Assembly: GCA_046154645.1 (NCBI GenBank)
Contig: JBJXDZ010000009.1
Location: 162,469 to 226,468, forward strand
DNA length: 64,000 nucleotides
Direction of reading: 5' to 3'
Source of the DNA: Ga0077555 sp046154645
GTDB taxonomy: Bacteria > Pseudomonadota > Alphaproteobacteria > Rhizobiales > Hyphomicrobiaceae
Part shown: positions 27,305-34,431 of the stretch, piece by piece
Numbering within the stretch: the first letter of the stretch is position 1
Layout: the number at the start of each line of letters is the position of its first letter
Made by a program: the position numbers and the translations under genes
Notes under the pieces: generated by a model
Seen by the model: only the letters and a program-made list of their open reading frames with translations
What the model was told of the DNA's origin: nothing
Database searches by the model: none

Positions 27305-27606
27305 GCGCGCCTGGCCATTGACCGCCAGCACCGGTCGCGGCGGCAACGCCGTGGCCGTGGCCTCTAATTTTAATGAGCCAAAAGTTTAACCTCGCCTAAA
27401 GCCCCCTCACCCGGCGCGCCATCTGGATCAAAGACCGAGCAAGTATTGCATGCGCGCCGGCCTCTCCCGTCCGTGCAGCGCACGGCCACGCCTTGACGGG
27501 GAGAGCCAAAGTACTGCGAGGCTTTGAGCCACATCTCCCTCTCCCCCTGGGGAGAGGGTCGGGGTGAGGGGGCTTTGCCACCAGTCATTGTTTTCGCTTC
27601 TGGGTA
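27305..27606. other. Intergenic region with an inverted repeat pair
   Basis: About 300 bp. The arms near 27398-27416 (aaagccccctcacccggc) and 27536-27575 (gagggtcggggtgagggggcttt, reading towards the other arm) are inverted complements ~120 bp apart, another copy of the family at 5.4 and 20.2 kb. Nothing codes between the arms. Confidence 0.55.
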
Positions 27607-28308
27607 TCAGTCGTTGACGATGACCACGCACAGCCGCCGCGGCCCGTGCGCACCGACCACCAGGCGGCCGCCGATATCCGCCGTCCGCGATGGCCCCGAG
27701 ATCAGGTTCAGTGTGCGCGGCATCGTGCCCTTGCCGAGCCGCTGGCGCACCGCGTCGAACGCCGCTTCGTAGGCGCCGACGATATCCTTGGCGCGAACCA
27801 CGACGATGTGGTTTTCCGGCAGGAAATTCAGCGTCACGGGATTGTCGGCGCCCGATTGCAGCACCAGCGTGCCGGTTTCGGCGACGGCAGCAACCGCATG
27901 CGTCAGGCTGACATGGTCGCCCGGCTGCGCTTGACCCCTGTCGAGGCTCAAGGCCGGCTCCTTCGACCACGGCAAGGCGGCCAAGCGTGGATCATCGCCC
28001 GTGCGCAGCCGCAATGGCAGGTTGATGTTGCGCAGGTAGGCGGCGATGGCACTTGGCACCTCGGCACTGCTCTTGAGGTCGAGCACGGTGGCGGTCTGGC
28101 CCTTGAGAAACTCGGTAAGCTGGGCCTTTGCGCCGGCCGTATCACGCTTGGCCCGCTCCGGGATCAAATGCGGTGGTTGCGCCTTGAGCCGCGCCTCGAC
28201 GGCTGGCCGGCGCACGGCCACGGTGCCACCATCGCTGATGCCGGTGCGGATCTTGTCGAGCATCGCCGCCCGGCGGTTCTGATTGTGCTCGCTGCTGGCG
28301 CCACTCAT
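27607..28308 (-). CDS. lutC: Lactate utilization protein LutC
   Basis: A 233-residue LUD-domain protein (LutC/YkgG). Its residues include MLDKIRTGISDG, the region AVAETGTLVLQSG, ENHIVVVRAKDIVGAYEAAFD and the ending LNLISGPSRTADIGGRLVVGAHGPRRLCVVIV, the usual order. With LutA and LutB it forms an iron-sulfur enzyme that oxidises L-lactate to pyruvate. Its start overlaps the LutB stop (ATGA), so the pair is coupled. No lutA gene is visible here. Confidence 0.93.
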   Translation of the reverse strand: MSGASSEHNQNRRAAMLDKIRTGISDGGTVAVRRPAVEARLKAQPPHLIPERAKRDTAGAKAQLTEFLKGQTATVLDLKSSAEVPSAIAAYLRNINLPLRLRTGDDPRLAALPWSKEPALSLDRGQAQPGDHVSLTHAVAAVAETGTLVLQSGADNPVTLNFLPENHIVVVRAKDIVGAYEAAFDAVRQRLGKGTMPRTLNLISGPSRTADIGGRLVVGAHGPRRLCVVIVND

Positions 28309-29732
28309 TTCGGCACTCCGGCTTTGCTTTCGGCCCACAACTGCTGAAACGTGCGCCCCTGCGGCGCTGGCATATCGCGATGCCGCGTCCATCCCCCCGC
28401 CAGCGGCAACCAGCGGAACGCGCCCATGCTGCGCCCCACGGCGCCGAGCATGGCGATGCTGAGCCGCATGGCCATGTGATAGAGCCGCGGTCGCCGCGCC
28501 AAGGCCGCCCACAGCTTGAGCCCGTTGCGTGCGGCCATGGTGCCGCCGCCGCCAGCGAACTCCTGCGTCCGCCAGTCGCGCATGAGTTTCGGCAGCGGGA
28601 TTTTCATCGGGCACACGCTTTCGCAGCGCCCGCAGAAGGTCGACGCGTTGGGCAGATGTCCGGCCGCCTCGATCCCGATCAGCGCCGGGTTGATCACCGC
28701 GCCGATCGGCCCCGGATAGACCCAGCCATAGGCATGCCCGCCGACGGCCTGATACACCGGGCAATGATTGATGCAGGCGCCGCAGCGAATGCAGCGCAAC
28801 GCCTCGCGGAACGATGAGCCGAGCAGTGACGAGCGGCCATTGTCGAGCACCACAACATGATACTGCTCGGGCCCATCGGGATCGCTCGGCCGGCGCGGCC
28901 CCGTCGACAGCGTGGTGTAGGTCGAGATCTCCTGTCCCGTCGCCGAGCGCGCCAGCAGACGCACCATGGTGGCGAGATCCTCGAGCGTCGGCACCACCTT
29001 CTCGATCGAGGTAATGACGATGTGCACCTTGGCCAGCGATTGTGTCAGATCGCCGTTGCCTTCGTTGGTGACGATCACCGACGAGCCCGTCTCGGCAATG
29101 AGAAAATTGGCACCGGTGATGCCGACATCGGCCGCGATGAACTTCTGGCGCAGGATCTGGCGCGCCTCGTCGACCAGCTGCACCGGCTCGAACAGCACGC
29201 GGTTCTTGGGCAGATGCGTGTGCAGGCGGCGAAAATCGGCCTCGACCTGGTCCTGTGTCAAATGGATCGCCGGCGCGATGATGTGGCTCGGCGTCTCCTT
29301 GCGGATCTGCACCAGATATTCGCCGAGGTCCGTCTCCACCACCTCCATGCCGGCGGCTTCCAGATGGGCGTTGAGTCCCACCTCCTCCGACACCATCGAC
29401 TTGCCTTTGGTGACGATTTTCGCGTTCGCAGCACGGCAGATATCCAGAATGATCTGCCGCGCATCGGCCGCTGTCGGCGCCCAGTGCACATTGGCCCCGG
29501 CCGCCGTGGCCTTCGCTTCCCAGGCCTCCAGATAGAGATCGAGGTTGGCCAGCGTGTGATTCTTGATCTCGCGGCCGATGTCGCGCAGCGCCTCGAACTC
29601 CGGCAGCTTGTCACGCGCCGCCGTGCGTTGCGCCACCAGACCGCCCTTGAGCCCCGACAGGGCCCGCTGCAACTGCACGTCGGCCAGCGCGGCGGTGGCA
29701 TTCTCTTTGAAGGCAGGGCTGGTGATGTGCAT
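28305..29732 (-). CDS. lutB: Lactate utilization iron-sulfur protein LutB
   Basis: A 475-residue LutB. It has an N-terminal LUD domain (KGKSMVSEEVGLNAHLE, IRKETPSHIIAPAIHLT, ETGSSVIVTNEGNGDL). Two 4Fe-4S cysteine sets follow, IRCGACINHCPVY and TFCGRCESVCPMKIPLPKL. A C-terminal DUF3390-like tail is present. It relays electrons from lactate oxidation by the LutABC complex. The order lutB-lutC is usual, but the gene normally upstream, lutA, is absent: 1.05 kb of repeat-rich DNA precedes it. Either lutA is elsewhere or the set acts in a different dehydrogenase. Confidence 0.93.
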   Translation of the reverse strand: MHITSPAFKENATAALADVQLQRALSGLKGGLVAQRTAARDKLPEFEALRDIGREIKNHTLANLDLYLEAWEAKATAAGANVHWAPTAADARQIILDICRAANAKIVTKGKSMVSEEVGLNAHLEAAGMEVVETDLGEYLVQIRKETPSHIIAPAIHLTQDQVEADFRRLHTHLPKNRVLFEPVQLVDEARQILRQKFIAADVGITGANFLIAETGSSVIVTNEGNGDLTQSLAKVHIVITSIEKVVPTLEDLATMVRLLARSATGQEISTYTTLSTGPRRPSDPDGPEQYHVVVLDNGRSSLLGSSFREALRCIRCGACINHCPVYQAVGGHAYGWVYPGPIGAVINPALIGIEAAGHLPNASTFCGRCESVCPMKIPLPKLMRDWRTQEFAGGGGTMAARNGLKLWAALARRPRLYHMAMRLSIAMLGAVGRSMGAFRWLPLAGGWTRHRDMPAPQGRTFQQLWAESKAGVPK

Positions 29733-30786
29733 GGGGCCAAGCGTTCGCGTGAGGGGACGGGAAAGCGGTCAAGGGCGAGACGGGAAGGGGAAAGAGGGAC
29801 GTGGGGGCAAGCGACGTGAGAAGGAAGGGCAGAGGACGGGAGGCGACCAGGACAAGGGCATCGCGACGGAGATCAGGCTCATTCGTGTGATCGGGCTCCC
29901 TTCATAAGCAGGTTTGCCCGAACTGGCAAAGCCATGCCCCACTCCCCTCCAGGGCGTCGCGCCGCTGGAACTGTCACCTCGCGCTCCAACCGGGCCGCGG
30001 CACCCGGCGCGGCTTCCGGGAACACAATTTGGGTGGTGGGGTTCCGGAAACCAAGTACTTGGTTGTGGTGTTCTCCAAACTCTCCCCTTTCTCTGTCTTC
30101 CCGGACGAAGCATTGCGCCCAGCGGGCGCAAGCGCAGATCCGGGATCGCGTGGGTGGCGCTCAGGCACACCGCGACCGGCGAGATCCCGGATAGCCACGC
30201 GCTTAAGCGCTCAACTTTGCCCGTGCCGCTGCGACCTGCGCGCGGCTTCCGGGAAGACAAGTTGGGGGGATTGCCATTCTCCAAACTCTCACTCCCACTT
30301 GTCTTCCCGGACGAAGTGAGCGCACACCGTGCGCCTCACGCAGATCCGGGATCGCGTGGGTCGGGCTCGGGCACATCGCGGCCGGCGAGATCCCGGATAG
30401 CCACGCGCTTGAGCGCTCAACTTTGCCCGCGTCGCTACGATCTGCGCGCGGCTTCCGGGAAGACAAGTTGGGGGATTGCCATTCTCCAAGCCCTCCCCTT
30501 TCTCTGTCTTCCCGGACGAAGCATTGCGCCCAGCGGGCGCAAGCGCAGATCCGGGATCGCGTGGGTCGGGCTCGGGCACATCGCTGACGACGAGATCCCG
30601 GATAGCCACGCGCACTTTTTGCTTGCGCCTTCGGATGCCCACTTGCGCATCCGGCGCGTGCGCCTCCGGATGCCCAGTGCCAACCGGCGCGTGCGCGCGG
30701 CTTCCGGGAAGACAAGTTGGGGGGTGCGATTTGTACTGCACATCCGGCGCAGACGCCTCGGGATGCTGGCGCCCTGCTCAACGTGG
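29733..30786. other. Repeat-rich intergenic region
   Basis: About 1 kb between lutB and ppk2 with no gene. The left third (29733-29990) is purine-rich (gggaaagcgg-type runs). From ~30010 to 30730 it is filled by a tandem array of palindromic repeats described separately. Open frames across the array are artefacts of the repeat. Confidence 0.7.
30095..30722. repeat. Three tandem ~205-bp palindromic repeat units
   Basis: Three head-to-tail units start at 30095, 30301 and 30506 (spacing 206 and 205 bp). Each unit opens with gtcttcccggacgaag and closes with gcttccgggaagacaag, which are inverted complements, and carries an inner inverted pair, gatccgggatcgcgtgg and gatcccggatagccacgcg. A fourth partial arm (cttccgggaacacaatttggg) lies at 30013-30033. 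Each unit can therefore fold into a nested hairpin. Related worn copies appear near 26.6 kb and at 42.45 kb. Confidence 0.85.
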
Positions 30787-31692
30787 CTATTCGGAGCGCA
30801 CGAAGAAGTCCGGTCCTGCGCCGACGATTTTCGCGTCACAGGCACCCACCACGGTACTGTCCTTGCCCGCATAATCCATGCGCGTGAGCAGCAGGCGGAT
30901 CGACTCCAGCCGGGCACGACGCTGATCGTTCGACAGGATCACGGTCCATGGCGCCACGGCCGTGTGCGTGAAGCGGAACATCTCCTCTTTGGCCTGCGTG
31001 TACTCGTCCCACTTGGCCATGGCGGCCAGATCGATGTCGGTGATCTTCCAGCGTTTGAGGGGATCGTGGCGGCGCTCGTGGAAGCGCTTCAATTGCATGG
31101 CGCGGCCGATCTCGAGATAGATCTTGATGACGTGGATGCCGTCGCGCACCAGCAGCCCTTCGAACTCCGGCGCTTCACGCAGGAAATCGGCCAGCTGGTC
31201 GGGCGAGCAAAAACTCATCACGCGCTCGACGCCGGCGCGGTTGTACCAGGAGCGATCGAACAGCACGATTTCGCCGGCGCTCGGCAGATGCACGGCATAG
31301 CGCTGGAAATACCACTGGCCCCGTTCGGTCTCGGTCGGCTTGGTCAGCGCCACCACATGGGCATGGCGCGGATTGAGATGCTCGCGCATGCGGCCGATGC
31401 AGGTGCCTTTGCCGGCGGCGTCGCGTCCCTCGAAGACGACGACGACGCGCTCCTTAGCTTTCTGAATGTGCGCCTGCAACTTCAACAGCTCGATCTGCAA
31501 TGCCTGGAGTTCGGTCTCGAAATCCTCGCGCTTGAGTTTCTTGTCGTGCGGATAGCCGCCACTGGCGTAGGCGCCGTCGTCGATCGCCTTCGGCAGCTTG
31601 CTGTCCTCGATGTCGAAACCTTTGTACGGCCCGCTGATCTTCAGTGTGGCCTTGGGCTCGGATTTGGGTGCTGACTTCTCGGCCTTGGCCAT
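30787..31692 (-). CDS. ppk2: Polyphosphate kinase 2
   Basis: PPK2 transfers phosphate between polyphosphate and nucleotides (ADP to ATP or GDP to GTP, depending on class). The 301-residue protein has a charged N-terminal extension, then VVVFEGRDAAGKGTCIGRM (Walker A), EIVLFDRSWYNRAGVERVM (Walker B) and the lid with RRHDPLKRWKITDID. It looks like a single-domain class I PPK2. Start is set at the ATG at 31692; an upstream TTG at 31725 would add 11 residues. Both flanking intergenic regions lack coding partners. Confidence 0.93.
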   Translation of the reverse strand: MAKAEKSAPKSEPKATLKISGPYKGFDIEDSKLPKAIDDGAYASGGYPHDKKLKREDFETELQALQIELLKLQAHIQKAKERVVVVFEGRDAAGKGTCIGRMREHLNPRHAHVVALTKPTETERGQWYFQRYAVHLPSAGEIVLFDRSWYNRAGVERVMSFCSPDQLADFLREAPEFEGLLVRDGIHVIKIYLEIGRAMQLKRFHERRHDPLKRWKITDIDLAAMAKWDEYTQAKEEMFRFTHTAVAPWTVILSNDQRRARLESIRLLLTRMDYAGKDSTVVGACDAKIVGAGPDFFVRSE

Positions 31693-32076
31693 GCTGCTGT
31701 GATCCCGCTCGCGGTTGTCGCGCAACTGTGCGGCAGGCGGCGGCCAGATGCAATCTGTGGCGCGGCAGCAGGGTTTCCAGCGGCCGGCTCCCGCGTGCCA
31801 TTAAACTGGCGGTGAAAAGGCCGGCCGCCGGTTATCCCCGCGGTGGCCGCAGGCGTTATTCTGAGGCTGTTCAATCGACGACTTGGTGCTGTTTGACAAT
31901 GTGAACAAGAAATCAGGTGCCCCTTGCAGGCGGGGGCTGAGCGAAGACCTGCGCGCCGCGGCGAGCGTCCAAAACAGAAAGGACCGCAGGCGCCGGTGCG
32001 CGTGCGGTCCTTTCTCCCCCCACATCCTCACCGGCGCACGACGGCACCAGGCGAGGCGTAGCTCTGGATATCGGCA
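31693..32076. other. Intergenic region between ppk2 and gcrA
   Basis: About 380 bp. It contains the strong hairpin at 31976-32015 described as the gcrA terminator and presumably the ppk2 promoter. Nothing else recognised. Confidence 0.5.
31976..32015 (-). terminator. Rho-independent terminator of gcrA
   Basis: AGAAAGGACCGCA (31976-31988) and TGCGGTCCTTTCT (32003-32015) form a perfect 13-bp stem with a 14-base loop. On the minus strand the stem is followed by a gttttgg run. It lies 62 bp beyond the gcrA stop. Confidence 0.85.
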
Positions 32077-32637
32077 CTACGAGGCGTCGACGGGCTCGAC
32101 AGGAGCCTTCGGCGCCAGTTGCACGACTTGCGGCTCGGCCACCTCCCGATCGCGGCGGCGGCTGGCCTGCGGCGGCTGGAAGGCACGGCGGGCGTGAAAC
32201 TCGCAATAGGGCAGGCCCGTCACCTTGTTCTTGCCGCAGAAGTGGAACTCGGCCTCCTGTGGGTCGCCGATCGGCCAGCGGCAATGGTTCTCGAGCAGGG
32301 TCTGGATGGTTTTGCGCTCAGCCAGAGGGATCACCATCTCCTCGACGGGGGCCACGTAAGGCTCGGCGTCGGCGAGATAAAGCTTCTGCAGCGCCGTGTT
32401 GCCGACCTGGGCGAACCGGGGCTTGTTCACCGCGCGCTTGACCGCGTTCGGGCGCGGACGCGGGCGCGGGCTCTTCATGCGCGATGTGGTGGCGCGACCG
32501 GAGAGACCCAGGCGATGCACCTTGCCGATCACGGCGTTGCGGGTCACGGTACCCAGGCGAGAGGCGATCTGGCTCGCACTCAGGCCTTCCGACCACAACT
32601 TCTTGAGCAGCTCGACGCGTTCGTCGTTCCAAGACAT
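32077..32637 (-). CDS. gcrA: Cell-cycle regulator GcrA
   Basis: GcrA is an alphaproteobacterial transcription factor that binds the sigma-70 holoenzyme and acts on promoters carrying CcrM-methylated GANTC sites. The 186-residue protein has the N-terminal DNA-binding helix MSWNDERVELLKKLWSEGL, then ASQIASRLGTVTRNAVIGKVHRLGL. The C-terminal half carries CRWPIGDPQEAEFHFCGK and a PYCEFHARRAF motif. The frame is open to 32814, but the real start is the ATG at 32637 giving the canonical opening. A GAGTC (GANTC type) at 32706-32710 sits ~70 bp upstream, consistent with self-control through CcrM methylation. Confidence 0.96.
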   Translation of the reverse strand: MSWNDERVELLKKLWSEGLSASQIASRLGTVTRNAVIGKVHRLGLSGRATTSRMKSPRPRPRPNAVKRAVNKPRFAQVGNTALQKLYLADAEPYVAPVEEMVIPLAERKTIQTLLENHCRWPIGDPQEAEFHFCGKNKVTGLPYCEFHARRAFQPPQASRRRDREVAEPQVVQLAPKAPVEPVDAS

Positions 32638-33261
32638 GCCGTTGTTTCTCCTCGCAAATATGCGATCTGGCCGCGCCGCAAGGCGGCACGATCCAACGCC
32701 AGCCGGAGTCGAGGCATGACGATCGCTGCGCACGCGTGGGGTGCTGCAACGCTGACACGCCGGACGAGACCGGTGACGAAAACTGATGGGAACTGACGCG
32801 GGGACTAGGAACACGGCCGAGCGACGGGCTCTGGACGCGCGACAGACAACTCAACGGCGGACTGGACGCCCAACAAGAAACGCGTTGTCTGGGATCGGCA
32901 CTTGACGCGAAGACGACGCACTCAACGCCACATGTCGTGCTCGATGACGGGGACCATACTACGGGCCGTTTTGCCTCGACAAGTCGGGATGGAGATTAAA
33001 CGCGCCGGCAGCCGTGGAACGTGGCGCAAGGGCCACAGACGACTCGAGTTGTCTGTATGTTCGTGGAGCTGCGGCCACATGGCGATGGACACGGCGGGGT
33101 GCCGGTGGGGCTGCCCACCAGCGGTTGCGCTGGCGCCGACGGCGATCTCCAGCTGACGCCGGGCCACGAAAGTCCGTGCTCAAGCCTGCCGCGATCTTGC
33201 CAAGGGCGGGCCTTGCGTCTATGGGTCTCCTCCGGCGGCCGATTTCGACCGGCTGCCCGCT
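32638..33261. other. Intergenic region upstream of gcrA
   Basis: About 620 bp between gcrA and tRNA-Thr. It contains the GAGTC site near gcrA and a near-perfect 20-bp palindrome at 33036-33055 (CAGACGACTCGAGTTGTCTG) that also holds a GACTC. No other gene or repeat is seen. Confidence 0.55.
33036..33055. promoter_or_regulatory. Near-palindrome with an internal GANTC site
   Basis: CAGACGACTCGAGTTGTCTG equals its own reverse complement at 18 of 20 positions, and its left half contains GACTC, a CcrM methylation site. It could bind a dimeric regulator or act as a methylation switch. It lies ~210 bp before tRNA-Thr. Confidence 0.4.
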
Positions 33262-33336
33262 GCCGCAGTAGCTCAGTGGTAGAGCATCCGCTTCGTAAGC
33301 GGGTGGCCGGGGGTTCAAATCCCTCCTGCGGCACCA
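33262..33336 (+). tRNA. tRNA-Thr (anticodon CGT)
   Basis: The acceptor stem GCCGCAG pairs with CTGCGGC at 33326-33332, followed by A and an encoded CCA at 33334-33336. The D arm has GCTCAGTGGTAGAGC, the anticodon stem-loop reads TCCGC-TTCGTAA-GCGGG (anticodon CGT, reading ACG), and the T arm is GGGGGTTCAAATCCCTC. All arms pair. Confidence 0.95.
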
Positions 33337-33604
33337 TCGATTTTCGCTCCCCCTGTTCGCCCACCTGCATAGGCCTGCGTGCCGCAGGCAGTTGGCCCCA
33401 CTGCCCAGGGCCAAAGGCCGGCGCTGATGGCCTTCGATGGGAGGGCGAAACGATATTTCTTAACTCAGTCATCGTTCAATTGCCTGTGACCTTGCGGTAA
33501 ACCCCTTGGTTCAGCGATACTTGCAGCAATATTGCCGAATCGGGGCCGCAGCGATCACCTGGCACATGGTGAGGCGGGCCTGAGCAACCCCGGGGCGATC
33601 GCAT

Positions 33605-34357
33605 ATGCAGGAGAAAATCTATCTCGGCGTCAAAGACCATGACTCCGGCGATTACTACGTCTCCGCCTGCACCTTGCCGGTTCAGATCGGGCGCCAGCAC
33701 GAGGTCAACAACCAGATCCTGCTGCGGCACGACAATCGCCGCGTCTCGCGGATCCACGGCATGATCGAGCGCACGGCGCGCGGCTTCGTCTACACGGATT
33801 CAAGCGGCAACGGCAGCCGGGTCGGCGGTCTGGTCGTGCGCGACAGCCGGGTGGCGCTGAGCCCGGTGTTCCAGATCGACATCGAGAACTACACCATCTC
33901 GCGCATCGACCTGATGCCGTTCATCGTGCTCAGCACCGACGAGCGCGCCACCACCGAGCGGCAGCGGCTTGAAATCCTGCCCGGTCGCGGCATCGGCGTC
34001 GTCGATACGGGCCGGGGCATGGACATGATCGACCTCAACCGGTGGACGGAGTGGGACAAGCCGGCGCTTGGCCATTTCGAGGCGGTCGAGGGACAACCCT
34101 ACTGGGTGACGCAAGCACATGCGGCGGTGACGATGGTGCGCAACAAGTCGCCGATCATCCAGGAGCGCACGCCGCTCGAATCCCTCGACGTGATCAAGAT
34201 CGGCACCACCCGGTTCGAGATCCTGCATCCCCACGAGCAGCGGATCGTGTGCGGCTACGACAAATGTCATCTGTTGAACAAGCCGCCGCTGGAAGCCAAT
34301 TGCAAGCATTGCGGCCGCCATCTCGGCAATACCGGCGGGTTCTCGCGCCTGCTGTAA
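33605..34357 (+). CDS. FHA-domain protein with C-terminal zinc ribbon
   Basis: A 250-residue protein. The N-terminal ~100 residues are a forkhead-associated (FHA) domain that binds phosphothreonine peptides: GR at 29-30 in PVQIGRQHEV, SRIHG at 48-52 and N69 in SGNGSR. Residues about 105-208 look like a second, more divergent FHA-like fold (HFEAVEGQPYWVTQAHAAVT, VIKIGTTRFEIL). The end carries four cysteines in the pattern C216-x4-C221-x11-C233-x2-C236, typical of a zinc ribbon. The gene stands 75 nt before the FHA-flavoprotein gene, in the same direction, and probably heads an operon. Confidence 0.83.
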   Translation: MQEKIYLGVKDHDSGDYYVSACTLPVQIGRQHEVNNQILLRHDNRRVSRIHGMIERTARGFVYTDSSGNGSRVGGLVVRDSRVALSPVFQIDIENYTISRIDLMPFIVLSTDERATTERQRLEILPGRGIGVVDTGRGMDMIDLNRWTEWDKPALGHFEAVEGQPYWVTQAHAAVTMVRNKSPIIQERTPLESLDVIKIGTTRFEILHPHEQRIVCGYDKCHLLNKPPLEANCKHCGRHLGNTGGFSRLL

Positions 34358-34431
34358 CGGTCATGGGCATGACAGGCGCACGGCTGCCGCCAATTTACTG
34401 AGCGCAAGGTTTCAGGAGCACAAGGGTCTCG

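Noticed and set aside
32740..33260. Possible riboswitch or small RNA upstream of gcrA
   Set aside because: No known aptamer pattern was recognisable; only the palindrome and GANTC sites stood out.
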